A stretch of 39,270 nucleotides of DNA from Sulfobacillus benefaciens. Lineage in GTDB: Bacteria; Bacillota; Sulfobacillia; Sulfobacillales; Sulfobacillaceae. The notes under the pieces were generated by a model, which was not told the DNA's origin, did no database searches, and saw only the letters and a program-made list of their open reading frames with translations. A program made the translations under genes and the position numbers. Location of the stretch: positions 1 through 39,270 of the forward strand of contig PXYW01000026.1 of NCBI GenBank assembly GCA_003023695.1. The letters are read 5' to 3'. Shown here piece by piece: positions 8,494-16,947 of this stretch (its first letter is position 1; each line of letters starts with the position of its first letter).

Positions 8494-8832
8494 CTAGGGG
8501 TGCACGTATTTATAGACTGTGACGTCATCTAGGGTTATGAGGCCAGCATCCACCATGGTATCCAATACCGGCAAAAACTTGTCAATATATTCGGTGCTAT
8601 CCACAATTTCAATAACGATGGGAAGGTCGCTAGATAAATCCAACAAATTCGTCGTATGAATCCGACTAGAGGGCCCATACCCTTCAAATGCGCGCATCAC
8701 AGTGGCCCCGGCCAAACCCATTTCCCGCGCTTTGAGGACAATGGCATGGTATAGAGGTTTGTGATGGTAATGGTCGGCCTCACCAATAAAAATTCGCAGC
8801 CGTTTTGACTGCCCGGTAATTTTCGCATGCAC
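8494..8832 (-). CDS. DUF190 family PII-like protein
   Basis: A 112-residue DUF190 protein: KRLRIFIGEADHYHHKPLYH at residues 10-29, then GLAGATVMRAFEGYGPSSRIHT and the DLPIVIEIVDSTEYID segment. DUF190 proteins are ferredoxin-like, PII-like small proteins often encoded next to crcB, although their biochemical role is not established. The ATG at 8830-8832 is preceded by a purine-rich AAGGGGGAAG and a closer AGG. It is the first gene of a DUF190-crcB-crcB operon. Its position suggests a sensing or accessory role in fluoride export (inference). Confidence 0.9.
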   Translation of the reverse strand: MHAKITGQSKRLRIFIGEADHYHHKPLYHAIVLKAREMGLAGATVMRAFEGYGPSSRIHTTNLLDLSSDLPIVIEIVDSTEYIDKFLPVLDTMVDAGLITLDDVTVYKYVHP

Positions 8833-8925
8833 CTGGACTTCCCCCTTTGTATTTTTTTACGGAGACAACCAAAATGTGGGTTTCATTGTACCATGGGAAA
8901 TTCTTAGGGAGAAATGTTCTAAGAA

Positions 8926-9891
8926 ATGCCATACTATGGAATTATGAACCCTCAAAACTTGGAACCAGTCATTACCCGTGACACACCAACTTATGTCGTG
9001 ATTAACCCATTTTCACGCACAGGACGTGAATCCTATCAGGAAGTGGTGCGCTCCGTTGCCGAACGGATGAATTTAGTTGGGGATTACTTACCAGAGTCTC
9101 CTGCCGAATTGGTGGCCATCATCCAATCGGGATTATCTCACGGCGTCACTAGATTTCTCATTGGTGGTGGAGATGGCACCTTATCGATAGCAGCCCAGGC
9201 ATTGTTGTTCTCGCGGGGAGTCCTGGGGGTGCTCCCCCTGGGCACAGGCAACACCTTTGCTCAGAGCCTTGGCATTCGGCCTTGGCCACATTGTTTGGAG
9301 TCACTAATATCGGGAGAGCCTCTTGCGTTGGATGTGGGTCAAGTCGAGACCAAAAATGGTTCCCGAACATTTTTAAACAGCGCTACCGTTGGAATCACTG
9401 AAAATCTCGTTAAGCTTTTGACACCGGAAGCTAAACGCCGACTTAAGTGGGGAGCTTGGGCTTTTAACGTTCGAAAAGCGCTTGAGGAAAGCGATACGTT
9501 TCATATTACCTTGGAGTATCAGGGCCGTGTGGAATCTTACCGCACTAGACAACTCGTGGTAGCCAAGGGACGCAATTTGGCTGGCCCGATCTTCAGCACC
9601 CCCCATGCTCATCATCATGATGGCAAACTCCATGTGTTTAGCTTAGGAAGTCATGATTGGTGGTCATTAATTCGGGTGGCAGCATTGTTACTGGTAGGAC
9701 GCCATATCAATGACGCTTCGGCCCATTATAACGCCGTTGAGGAAATTCGCGTGACAACAGATCCCCCGCGTGTGATAGACATTGACGGGGATCTATGGGA
9801 TACCACTCCTGCCACATTCCGGGTTCAAGTCCGCGCTTTGTGGGTTATAACTGGCCTGCCGGGAACCAAAACGGAATCGTCTCGCGGATAA
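8926..9891 (+). CDS. diacylglycerol/lipid kinase family protein (DagK/YegS-like)
   Basis: A 321-residue member of the DAGK catalytic family. YVVINPFSRTG (23-33) is the first nucleotide-binding strand, GGGDGT (80-85) the ATP-binding signature, and LPLGTGNTFA (103-112) the second glycine motif. The C-terminal half contains the DGKLHVF and DGDLWD segments typical of YegS/DgkB folds. It probably phosphorylates diacylglycerol or a related lipid for phosphatidic acid recycling; the exact lipid cannot be read from sequence. The start is uncertain: ATG 8926 and ATG 8944 both lack a strong ribosome site, although GGGAG lies 14 bases before the first. It is divergent from the DUF190 gene. Confidence 0.88.
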   Translation: MPYYGIMNPQNLEPVITRDTPTYVVINPFSRTGRESYQEVVRSVAERMNLVGDYLPESPAELVAIIQSGLSHGVTRFLIGGGDGTLSIAAQALLFSRGVLGVLPLGTGNTFAQSLGIRPWPHCLESLISGEPLALDVGQVETKNGSRTFLNSATVGITENLVKLLTPEAKRRLKWGAWAFNVRKALEESDTFHITLEYQGRVESYRTRQLVVAKGRNLAGPIFSTPHAHHHDGKLHVFSLGSHDWWSLIRVAALLLVGRHINDASAHYNAVEEIRVTTDPPRVIDIDGDLWDTTPATFRVQVRALWVITGLPGTKTESSRG

Positions 9892-10268
9892 TGCCGGGAT
9901 TTAACAATCTAGACTATCGACACTCATCATGTCTCCCCGACATGATATTCGAAGGCATATCGGACCAGCCCACCCTTTGTTTTCTCCATTGTTCCCTGAC
10001 TGGCTTCTCGGGCATAATACCCAGAAAGCTATAAAAATTGGTGTCGGACACGGTTTCATCGGAATTGGTGCCTGCATTCCAGTCATTGTGACCGGTAGAC
10101 GGGTTTCCACTCGGGAACAATATTTTAGACATCAGACCACTGTGCAGCAACATCCGTGGGGATTAGATCGATAACCGATGCGACTTTTATGTATCATAGT
10201 CATGGAGAGTATTAAACAGACGCTCAATATGCCTATGCTGAAGACGACATTCTTTTTTGGAGGTGCCT
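9892..10268. other. intergenic region with one hairpin
   Basis: No gene is supported. An 8-bp inverted repeat ATCATGTC / GACATGAT with a TCCCC loop at 9926-9946 lies 35 bases after the kinase gene, but it is not followed by a T-tract. The last 60 bases should hold the Nudix promoter. Confidence 0.4.
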
Positions 10269-10736
10269 GTGCAATTTCATATCGTCACATCATCGGTAGC
10301 AGCTAAGGATTTAGAGGGAAGATTGCTGTTGGTAAGAACTTATTGGCGCAATGATACCTGGGAAATTCCTGGAGGTCAGGTGGAGGCAGGGGAGGACCTA
10401 ATTCACGCCGGAATTCGTGAGGTGGAGGAAGAATCGGGAATGACCGTTGCCATTGTGTCACTTGCGGGCATCTACCACAACCTGTCACGAAATATCGTCA
10501 ATTTTGTCTTCCGAGGGGTGATCCGAGGAGGAAGTCCAAGGCCCTCGCCCGAAACTTCTGATGTTAAATTTGTTGAACCACATCATATTCCAAACTTTGT
10601 TACCAGGCCGCAATTTTTGGTCCGTGTCGAAGATGCCATGAGAGAAGTTTTAGGTCCACGGTATTGTGTTTTTACTACCGATCCGTGGAAAATTGTCCAC
10701 GATGGATGGGGGGTCGTTTCCCAGAAAAAAACCTAA
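10269..10736 (+). CDS. Nudix hydrolase
   Basis: A 155-residue Nudix-fold hydrolase. The complete Nudix box GX5EX7REXXEEXGX is at residues 35-57, starting GGQVEAGE and ending REVEEESG, and it supplies the metal-binding glutamates. The family cleaves nucleoside diphosphates linked to another moiety; the substrate here (oxidised nucleotide, ADP-sugar or NAD-type) cannot be decided. I choose GTG 10269 because GGAGG is 5 bases upstream; TTG 10257 lies within that site. The gene stands alone. Confidence 0.88.
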   Translation: MQFHIVTSSVAAKDLEGRLLLVRTYWRNDTWEIPGGQVEAGEDLIHAGIREVEEESGMTVAIVSLAGIYHNLSRNIVNFVFRGVIRGGSPRPSPETSDVKFVEPHHIPNFVTRPQFLVRVEDAMREVLGPRYCVFTTDPWKIVHDGWGVVSQKKT

Positions 10737-11366
10737 CCTGTGTATGGCAGGAATCGAGCCATTGAATCAGCCGCCTTGGATCCGCTTTTATTGATGCGCT
10801 GGAAACAACCTCATGGGACCAGGGTGTCTCAATTATCGAGTTGTGGGGAAATCCATTGCACATAATCGCACCGGACTAATGCCGTCTTTGTTATTCCATT
10901 AACTAGTAGTCGCGGCATGGGATCATGGCGTATAAATGTTTGCGCCGGGTTTACCAGGGCAGTTTAGTGCGGCTGCAAGGACACGTCATTGGGGAACAAG
11001 GCGTTGGCCAGGTAAATCGATGCCATGGCGCACCGAACTCCCCGTGCTTGACACCTGGCCGGTGGATTGTCTGCCGTGCGAACCGGATCGGCTAGGCCGG
11101 CTATCCTCGTCTCAAATCTCTCCGCCATTACTCGTGCGGTAGACTCGCATTGCGGGAGAATCGTGTGGTCTTCTGATGACTATATTTAGGGTTATGTGCC
11201 AGCCATTGTAGGGAAGGAAATTTGTTCATACCAAACGCTGAGAACTCCATATGATAGAGTATGGGGTTCTAATGCATTTCAACAATATCATGGAACAAGT
11301 TACAAACGTTATATATAATTAGTAGTGACATCTATTCTGTTGGCTCTCATAGGAAGGGGTGGCGTT
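10737..11366. other. long intergenic region
   Basis: About 630 bases with no supported gene. A 68-codon frame (10936-11142) is Pro/Arg-rich, lacks a ribosome site and resembles nothing. An imperfect inverted repeat (AGAACTCC / GGGGTTCT, about 11241-11273) precedes an AT-rich stretch (11290-11320) that probably contains the promoter of the next gene. Confidence 0.4.
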
Positions 11367-13727
11367 ATGCATCCCAAAAAAGAACAGTGGGGCTTATCGG
11401 CCTACTGGTTCTCTCTCAACATGGAGGGTGCAGCCCTACTAACTATTTTAATACCCGTAACCTTAGTACGCTTATCAAGGACGGGCCATATTGGTGAACT
11501 CGCCCGATTGGCTAGTCTCGCTGCGATTTTAGCCATGATGGTTCCTCCAATAGCGGGTGCCTATTCTGATCGGCAAAGGCGCCAGGGAAAGCCACGCAAG
11601 CCTATGCTATGGTGGGGAACCACAGCCAATGTAGTAGGCTTGATGATTATTCCTTACGCGCGTTCAATTACCGTGTTGACGCTATTATTTGTTCTGATGA
11701 TTGTAGGTCAATCCGGCGCCCAAAGTGCCTATCAGGCTATGATGCCTGAGGTGCTTCCGCAAAATCAATGGGGGAAAGCTTCAGGATACATGGGATTGGC
11801 AAGCTTGCTCGGCACTGTGGCCGGATTGGGATTTGCCGGTTTTAGCGGTACCAATGTGAGTTATCGGGCTATCGCCATGGTTTTAGTAGTCGGCGCACTT
11901 TGCACCACGGTATGGGTACATGAGCCCAAAGGGCCAGTAACCAGTACTGGACCGCATGTCAAGGTGCGAAATCATCGGGATTTTGTGCGGGTATTTTGGG
12001 CGCGATTTTTGGTGCTGTTAGGCCAGACTTTTTTGATGACGTTTATTTTGTATTTTTTTCGTGACGTGTTGCATGTTTCGTCGCCAGCTACTCAGACGGC
12101 GATGGTGGCCGGGTTGGCGTTGGTAGGAGCTGCTGTTTCTACAGTATTCATGGGACGTCTTTCAGACCGCGTTAGCCGTAAATTTATTGTGTTTTTTGCC
12201 GGGTTGCCCATGGCTATAGCGGCGTTGGGATTTGGGCTGGATCCCCGCTTGTCGTTGGTAGCGTTATGGGCAGTACTGTATGGAGTAGGGTATGGAGCAT
12301 TTTTATCTGTCGACTGGGCTCTAGGGCTAGAGTCGATCCCCGACTTAGCTAATGTTGCCCGTGATTTAGGTGTTTGGGGAATTGCGTCCAATTTTCCGTC
12401 AGTGATAGCTCCCGCCATAGGCGGCTGGATTTTGTTGCATGCCGCCGATCCGAAAAGTGGTTATCAAATTTTATTTTTATTGGCTTCTGGCACTTTTTTC
12501 CTGGGTTCCGTAGCGGTTTTGCTTGTTGGACGACGTCGACCTCCCAAAGCCTGGTCCCCTGTTTTAGCTTGGATAGTAGGCGTTGTGGTCGGAATTTATG
12601 TAAAATTGCGTTATCATGTGCGGGTGTTAGGGGAAATACCCGCCTATTATGGGGCTACTTTGGTTGTTGGTAATCATGGTCATGATATTGAGGGAATGGC
12701 TATTCCCGAAATATTGCTGAAATCCCGGCACTTTGGTGATCGGGTTATTTCAGCCGGATCCCAACGTCTCATGGAACCGGGATTTCTGCCGACGCGCATG
12801 CCCTGGCCATGGGGCCGATGGCTGTCGAGAATTAATTTAGGCGGATTGTTATGGAAGTTGGGTGTCCGTCCGATTGAAAACGAACCATTATTCCGTCCCA
12901 TTTCTAGTTGGGGGTACACCGTATTTAAAAGTTATGGCAACTTGTTGATAACCGAAGTGTTTATCCAAGAAGTTGTCGATTTCCTGACGCAAGGGCAAGT
13001 GCCACCTATGTTTTTGAGAGATCTCTGGTCGCCGCGTTATGTGGCAATAGCGGTCACTCCGCGGGCGGTAACGATATTGAAGGAACCCTACCGCAAGTTT
13101 TGTAAAGATGAGATACGTCAACGCGTGAGACGCCAAATGGATGACATTCTTTCGTCAGTGGGTCCCGGTGACGTCCTTTATCTGACTCCTGAAGGCCGCT
13201 ATACCGAAGATGGCCGATTGGGGCGTTTTCGTCATTTTTGGTATGAGGCAGTAGAACACATCCCTAATGTCGTGTTAGCTGCCACGTCTTACGATTTGTT
13301 ACGGCCCGGATCACTACACATGTGGATCCACTTTTCCGCATGGAACCATCACGATGAGGCCTCTTCAGTGTTAACATCGATACGGCCAATGACAGCAAGT
13401 CATTTGGTTGCCCATGTTCTAAAGTGTTGCCCCGCGGTTAGTTGGGATCAGGCATTGGAACTAGCCATCCAGTTGTGGCAAGAAGACAAAGACAAGTTCA
13501 TTTGGGCAAATGATCTAAAGGTGGATGCCAATAAAGTTATCGGGCAAGCATTGAGTTTTGTGCAATCGAGCACTTGGGAAAAAACCGGAGCGCTAGGTGA
13601 TGCGCGATTTCCATACGTAGCAGATCTGATTACCTATTACGAGAATCAATGGCAGGAAACAGAACTTGCCTGGCGCCATTTGGCAGTGGCCCGGGCGGTG
13701 TCGGCAACGCCTGAAGTCGGGCTTTGA
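11367..13727 (+). CDS. MFS transporter fused to a PlsC-like acyltransferase domain
   Basis: A 786-residue two-domain membrane protein. Residues 1-390 form a major facilitator transporter with about 11-12 helices, including the loop AYSDRQRRQGKPRKP and its second-half repeat GRLSDRVSRKF. Residues 400-690 resemble 1-acylglycerol-3-phosphate acyltransferases: VVGNHGHDIEG (motif I, residues 434-444) and PEGRYTEDG (motif III, 608-616). The order is like LplT-Aas fusions, where a lysophospholipid flippase is joined to an acyltransferase, but no acyl-ACP synthetase domain is seen. Motif I is NHxHD rather than the classical NHxxxxD. ATG 11367 follows GGAAGGGGTGG; an in-frame GTG at 11325 is less likely. 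Lysophospholipid uptake and re-acylation is an inference. Confidence 0.82.
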   Translation: MHPKKEQWGLSAYWFSLNMEGAALLTILIPVTLVRLSRTGHIGELARLASLAAILAMMVPPIAGAYSDRQRRQGKPRKPMLWWGTTANVVGLMIIPYARSITVLTLLFVLMIVGQSGAQSAYQAMMPEVLPQNQWGKASGYMGLASLLGTVAGLGFAGFSGTNVSYRAIAMVLVVGALCTTVWVHEPKGPVTSTGPHVKVRNHRDFVRVFWARFLVLLGQTFLMTFILYFFRDVLHVSSPATQTAMVAGLALVGAAVSTVFMGRLSDRVSRKFIVFFAGLPMAIAALGFGLDPRLSLVALWAVLYGVGYGAFLSVDWALGLESIPDLANVARDLGVWGIASNFPSVIAPAIGGWILLHAADPKSGYQILFLLASGTFFLGSVAVLLVGRRRPPKAWSPVLAWIVGVVVGIYVKLRYHVRVLGEIPAYYGATLVVGNHGHDIEGMAIPEILLKSRHFGDRVISAGSQRLMEPGFLPTRMPWPWGRWLSRINLGGLLWKLGVRPIENEPLFRPISSWGYTVFKSYGNLLITEVFIQEVVDFLTQGQVPPMFLRDLWSPRYVAIAVTPRAVTILKEPYRKFCKDEIRQRVRRQMDDILSSVGPGDVLYLTPEGRYTEDGRLGRFRHFWYEAVEHIPNVVLAATSYDLLRPGSLHMWIHFSAWNHHDEASSVLTSIRPMTASHLVAHVLKCCPAVSWDQALELAIQLWQEDKDKFIWANDLKVDANKVIGQALSFVQSSTWEKTGALGDARFPYVADLITYYENQWQETELAWRHLAVARAVSATPEVGL

Positions 13728-13804
13728 TCATGTATCACTGTATCTATCGCGTTGAATTAATGGGGTGGAGGGACAATTCCTTTCATATCAAGGAGGTCGA
13801 CACC

Positions 13805-13959
13805 GTGTCTTTACTCACCCCGGCACAAATGAAACAGCTCATTCACGAAGACCGTCGAGGACGTACAGGAGGCCCTGAAAGCGGTGTTTGCGGAGACGCT
13901 GCAAGCCATGCTCGAAAGCGAACTGGACCGCCGCATGGGCTACGAGAAGTATACGATGG
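13805..13959 (+). pseudogene. IS256-family transposase, N-terminal fragment (frameshifted)
   Basis: GTG 13805 with AAGGAGG upstream opens SLLTPAQMKQLIHE. After a frameshift near 13850 the next frame reads VEDVQEALKAVFAETLQAML followed by ELDRRMGYEK, the classic start of IS256/Mutator transposases. Homology stops at 13959, exactly where an IS66-type end begins. The remaining 85% of the transposase is missing, so this is a dead scar. Confidence 0.75.
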
Positions 13960-14163
13960 GTAAGCGTCAAATCTTACCCACATTCCATTCGGCGCGGTGG
14001 CAAGGCATACTCGGGTTACCACACCGAGTAAAGGAGTGAAATACCGATGACGACTACGGAACGTGAAACCCTTCAACAGGTCTGGTATGCACGGGTACAG
14101 GAATTTCGCGCCAGTGGTCTTAGCGGACCCCAATGGTGTCAGTCGCGTGGTTTGACCGACTGA
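13960..14163 (+). mobile_element. IS66-family left end with truncated tnpA
   Basis: GTAAGCG at 13960-13966 matches the conserved terminal sequence of IS66 elements. It is followed by an untranslated leader and an ATG at 14047 whose 38-residue product (MTTTERETLQQVWYARVQEF, then FRASGLSGPQWCQSRGL) matches the small IS66 accessory protein TnpA. The frame ends at TGA 14161-14163, where sequence homologous to another transposase takes over. No tnpB or tnpC is present. Confidence 0.7.
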
Positions 14164-14513
14164 GGCGGGCGATCGCACTCTATTCGATCATTGCCTGGCA
14201 TCTCTTATGGATGACTTATCAGGTTCGCCGGGATCCGAATCAACCGTGTTCGGTCGCCTTTACCGCCGAAGAAGAACAGGCTCTGCGCCGACTTTATGAA
14301 CGGCAACGGCCGCGCAAGGGACCGCGATCCGGCCCCTATGATCCCCACCATCGCCTCACATTACGTGAGGCAATCCACACGATGGCTAAACTCGGGGGAT
14401 TTATTGGTCGCGCCAGCGATGGCGATCTGGGTGTGAAGACGCTGTGGCGCGGATATCGGGACTTACAACTGATTATCCTGGGGATGCGACTAGCCCAAAC
14501 GGATCCTTCCTAA
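14157..14513 (+). pseudogene. IS4-family (Tn5-like) transposase, C-terminal fragment
   Basis: From 14157 the frame reads LRRAIALYSIIAWHLLWMTY, then PCSVAFTAEEEQALRRLYE, and closes with a block LREAIHTMAKLGGFIGRASDGDLGVKTLWRG (two segments joined in the protein). This is the C-terminal dimerisation region of Tn5-like IS4 transposases. The catalytic DDE core is absent. It abuts the IS66 tnpA fragment without a gap, so the junction records a recombination or nested insertion followed by deletion. Confidence 0.75.
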
Positions 14514-14884
14514 ACGGACCCAAGCCTTCAAACCGTCGCGTCCGCGACGGTGCATTGGTGTCCCCAAAAAATCTATCCGTTTGTGATGTCCAAAGTGCCC
14601 ACCATCTCTCGACCTCGGGAATATCCACGCGGGCTAGACTTTCGTCGCCCGACGATCTGGCTATTATTGGTATTGGGGGTAATGATAAGCTCGGACACCG
14701 TCATCCTGGACGCCCTGTGCGACTTGGACATGCGATACCAATCCGAGGGAATACACGCATGGTATCAATGGGTCGCCGTCGCTTCCTACCAACGGCGGAT
14801 TCTGTCTACCCTCGGTGTCCCCATCGACTGGGGGTTTGTCTGGGAGCCTTCCGGGTAAGAGGGGGAAAAATTCCAGAATTTCGG
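14514..14884. other. non-coding or unknown stretch with palindrome
   Basis: A perfect 8-bp hairpin CCGTCGCG / CGCGACGG with a 2-base loop lies at 14533-14550, soon after the IS4 fragment. The frame 14550-14858 (102 codons) has one hydrophobic helix (IWLLLVLGVMI) but no ribosome site or recognisable relative. I would not annotate it as a gene without homologues. Confidence 0.35.
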
Positions 14885-15238
14885 TCATGCTATCTTGCGG
14901 AACGTGGGACATATGCACAGTGTCACTGAGATAGGACCGGCCATCGCTCGCCTTGAAGGATGTTTAATCCAACGTGTTCGACAATACTTTTGGAAAAGGC
15001 AGAAAATGTGCCATTCTGGAATGACCCAAATCAAGCCTTTAAACTGTTTTAAAGTGTTAGCTACTGATGAGGTGACCTCATTCTCGCTTGTCGGATCGAA
15101 GGGTAATAAATTGCTATTAATTTCCATAATTCTTGCAGTGCTACCTAATCTCTCGAGGGTTTCAGCAATTAATGTGCAAACACGGCTAGACTGTGACACT
15201 AAACGCGGGCTCCCACAAATCACTATAAAGTGAGGCAT
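14885..15238 (-). pseudogene. NADPH-dependent FMN reductase-like flavoprotein, frameshifted
   Basis: The first 78 codons encode the flavodoxin-like N-terminus of the NADPH-dependent FMN reductase family: FIVICGSPRLVSQSSRVCTL (phosphate-binding loop), ARIMEINSNLLPFD and GLIWVIPEWH (the usual 'TPEYH' loop). After residue 78 (about 15006) the frame turns to unrelated sequence, while the next frame continues FLPFPKVLSNTLD, then a stop, then TSFKASDG; this matches the family sequence 'FSGVLKNALDYL'. At least one frameshift and one nonsense change are therefore present. It overlaps the end of the upstream E1-like gene by about 50 bases. A role as an accessory flavoenzyme of that cluster is inference. 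Confidence 0.6.
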
Positions 15239-15638
15239 GGTGAATTACCGCTTTACAAGTCGGGACAGGAAGGACTGTTCCTGAGTATTTAACTTTGCCG
15301 TTAAAGCCAATTACGCAATAGCTATTCACAAGTTGTGTGGCCAGTGAATCTATCACAGCACGTACCGAATCGGGTAAGAACGTAATCTTACAATCATTAA
15401 AGAGGTATAGGAAACGATTGGTAGATCGTATGCGTTGAACAAGACAATGAAAACAGGCACTATCTTCTCCCCGAGCCATCAAAGGACCAATTAAGATATC
15501 ATTAGGAGCAATTGCAACGATCGGCAAATAACTATGTGAGGAGAAAACAATTATTTTCGTCGTCCAGTTGTCCAACTCCTCCCATGAGCCCCAAATAAAA
15601 ACACCATTATCGCTAGACGGGCAATAAACTATAGACAT
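15186..15638 (-). CDS. E1/ThiF-like TOMM leader-binding or cyclodehydratase-partner-like protein (short)
   Basis: A 150-residue protein whose centre, NDILIGPLMARGEDSACFHC (followed by LVQRIRS), matches the 'GPL..PG..aCy.Cl..R' signature of the E1/ThiF-like proteins that bind leader peptides in thiazole/oxazole-modified microcin (TOMM) clusters. The first Zn-type Cys pair (CFHC) is kept; near the C-terminus only one Cys follows (VLPVPTCKAV) where two are usual. Typical members are 300-700 residues, so this may be a C-terminal piece or a compact variant. ATG 15638 has AAGGAG at 5 bases. It follows the GNAT gene by 40 bases. No YcaO or SagB-type gene is in the window. Confidence 0.5.
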   Translation of the reverse strand: MSIVYCPSSDNGVFIWGSWEELDNWTTKIIVFSSHSYLPIVAIAPNDILIGPLMARGEDSACFHCLVQRIRSTNRFLYLFNDCKITFLPDSVRAVIDSLATQLVNSYCVIGFNGKVKYSGTVLPVPTCKAVIHHASLYSDLWEPAFSVTV

Positions 15639-15678
15639 GATTACTCCTTCTTCACGTAGTAAATATTGCTTTATATTG

Positions 15679-16470
15679 TCATGACAACGTGCGATGATAA
15701 CACACTTCCGTAGCAAGCAGATGGAATCCTGCTTGACGAAGAATGGGTCCGGAAGTTCCTACTCGTGCCTTCACGAGACAATGACCTGCACCGTTTTCAC
15801 TGGCAACCCGAGCGCGCAATTTGACTAGTTGGCGGTATAGTCCTTGACCTCGCCATTTAGGATGGATACCTGCTCCCCAAAATTTTCCGACCAATCCATC
15901 GACCGTCAATCCCGCTGCGCCCACAATAGTACCCGTTGTATCGCGGGCTATATAATAACCATTGGCTGTCATGGGCTTTTCCCGCCATGATTGAACGGCC
16001 AGGGACAATTCATCCAACGAGGGAGTGGGGTTGTTAAACACTGCTGCCAGCAATCGGACAGCAGCCGTGATGTTCCCTTCGCTTTCTGGGCGTCCCACGT
16101 TGGTAAGCGGCAACTCAGGCCATGGTAGGTGTGGTGTCGCGGCATCGCCGAGCGGCCAAGTTAAGACTTCGACAATTTCTGTGGCAATATATCCATGATC
16201 AGACAATATACCGTGCATATTGCGAGGACGCGATGCGGCGAGAACCCACCATTTTATCGTCTGTCCCCCTTCTTTCTTAACCAGACCTTCAACGTGCGTA
16301 ATGAGTGCTGCAGGGTCAGTTGTTTGGGATATATGAACCACGTTATCATTTTTATCCATTGGATTCACCGCGAGCGTGAATTCTGGTTCGCGAATAACTT
16401 TTACCGTAGGCGGAAACCACACCCAACTATCCGCAATCTCTAATAAGGTTTTATTCATCGTCCACACCAC
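15679..16470 (-). CDS. GNAT family N-acetyltransferase
   Basis: A 263-residue protein with the GNAT core in its last 110 residues: GYYIARDTTGTIVGAAGLTV, then GAGIHPKWRGQGLYRQLV, the acetyl-CoA-binding R-G-x-G-x motif, and the closing ILRQAGFHLL. The N-terminal 130 residues look like a degenerate second GNAT-like domain (KWWVLAASRPRNMHGILSDH), as in tandem GNAT proteins. The start is GTG 16470 (AAGGA close upstream) or ATG 16458. It is the first gene of a minus-strand set and is divergent from the small-peptide gene at 16692. It could modify a peptide product, but many GNATs act elsewhere. Confidence 0.8.
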   Translation of the reverse strand: MVWTMNKTLLEIADSWVWFPPTVKVIREPEFTLAVNPMDKNDNVVHISQTTDPAALITHVEGLVKKEGGQTIKWWVLAASRPRNMHGILSDHGYIATEIVEVLTWPLGDAATPHLPWPELPLTNVGRPESEGNITAAVRLLAAVFNNPTPSLDELSLAVQSWREKPMTANGYYIARDTTGTIVGAAGLTVDGLVGKFWGAGIHPKWRGQGLYRQLVKLRARVASENGAGHCLVKARVGTSGPILRQAGFHLLATEVCYHRTLS

Positions 16471-16691
16471 ATCCTTTTAATCGGAAGTTAATCCTCGCAA
16501 CCCCCAAGGCCCTCTAATAATCAAGATACTCGGACAACGCCACCAAGAAAACATGATTAGGTAGGAAAGACTGGAGAAGTTTTGTATTTTATCTTGTCCT
16601 CGGTCAGCGACGGTGTGCAAAAGATCAGTCTTGCGGTCCTTGGCGATACTAACTCATCATAAACTTGACCCAATATAAGGAAGTGAACATT

Positions 16692-16826
16692 ATGAAAGAA
16701 GACACTAAATTGATGAGAGCTGAACAATCGCCAGAAGAAGAGCCGATTGATTTTGATGTCTTAACATGCCATCACGCGTTAATCCATAATCCCTTTCAAT
16801 GGGGAGAAGATGCCGAAACGTGCTAA
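16692..16826 (+). CDS. small acidic Cys-ended peptide, candidate RiPP precursor
   Basis: A 44-codon gene with AAGGAAG 8 bases before the ATG. The N-terminal half is highly charged (MKEDTKLMRAEQSPEEEPID), like a RiPP leader; the C-terminal half is FDVLT followed by CHHALIHNPFQWGEDAETC, flanked by two Cys and rich in His, Asn, Gln and Trp. It is followed by a strong hairpin at 16836-16855 and then by methyltransferase-like and GT-like genes, an order common to RiPP clusters where the precursor is expressed in excess. I recognise no known precursor family. The divergent E1-like gene supports a peptide-modifying context. It could also be a chance small ORF. Confidence 0.5.
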   Translation: MKEDTKLMRAEQSPEEEPIDFDVLTCHHALIHNPFQWGEDAETC

Positions 16827-16835
16827 ACCTAGCTT

Positions 16836-16855
16836 GGGGAGGTTTTGTCCTCCCC
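16836..16855 (+). terminator. attenuator-like hairpin between small peptide gene and methyltransferase gene
   Basis: A perfect 7-bp GC-rich stem GGGGAGG / CCTCCCC with a TTTTGT loop sits 10 bases after the peptide stop and 93 bases before the next start. The run after it (ggctttac) is only weakly T-rich, so partial read-through is expected. Confidence 0.55.
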
Positions 16856-16947
16856 GGCTTTACATTCTCGTCACTCTGAGGAATAAATATTTAAATCTGC
16901 ATTTGAAGAACCTTTTCAGACCGTACCTAATAGGAGACCAGACAAAA

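Noticed and set aside
8833..8925. Fluoride riboswitch before the DUF190-crcB operon
   Set aside because: The conserved GGCGATGGTGTTCGCC-type core is not present on the minus strand.
10936..11142. 68-codon ORF in the long gap before the MFS fusion
   Set aside because: Low-complexity Pro/Arg composition, no ribosome site, no family resemblance.
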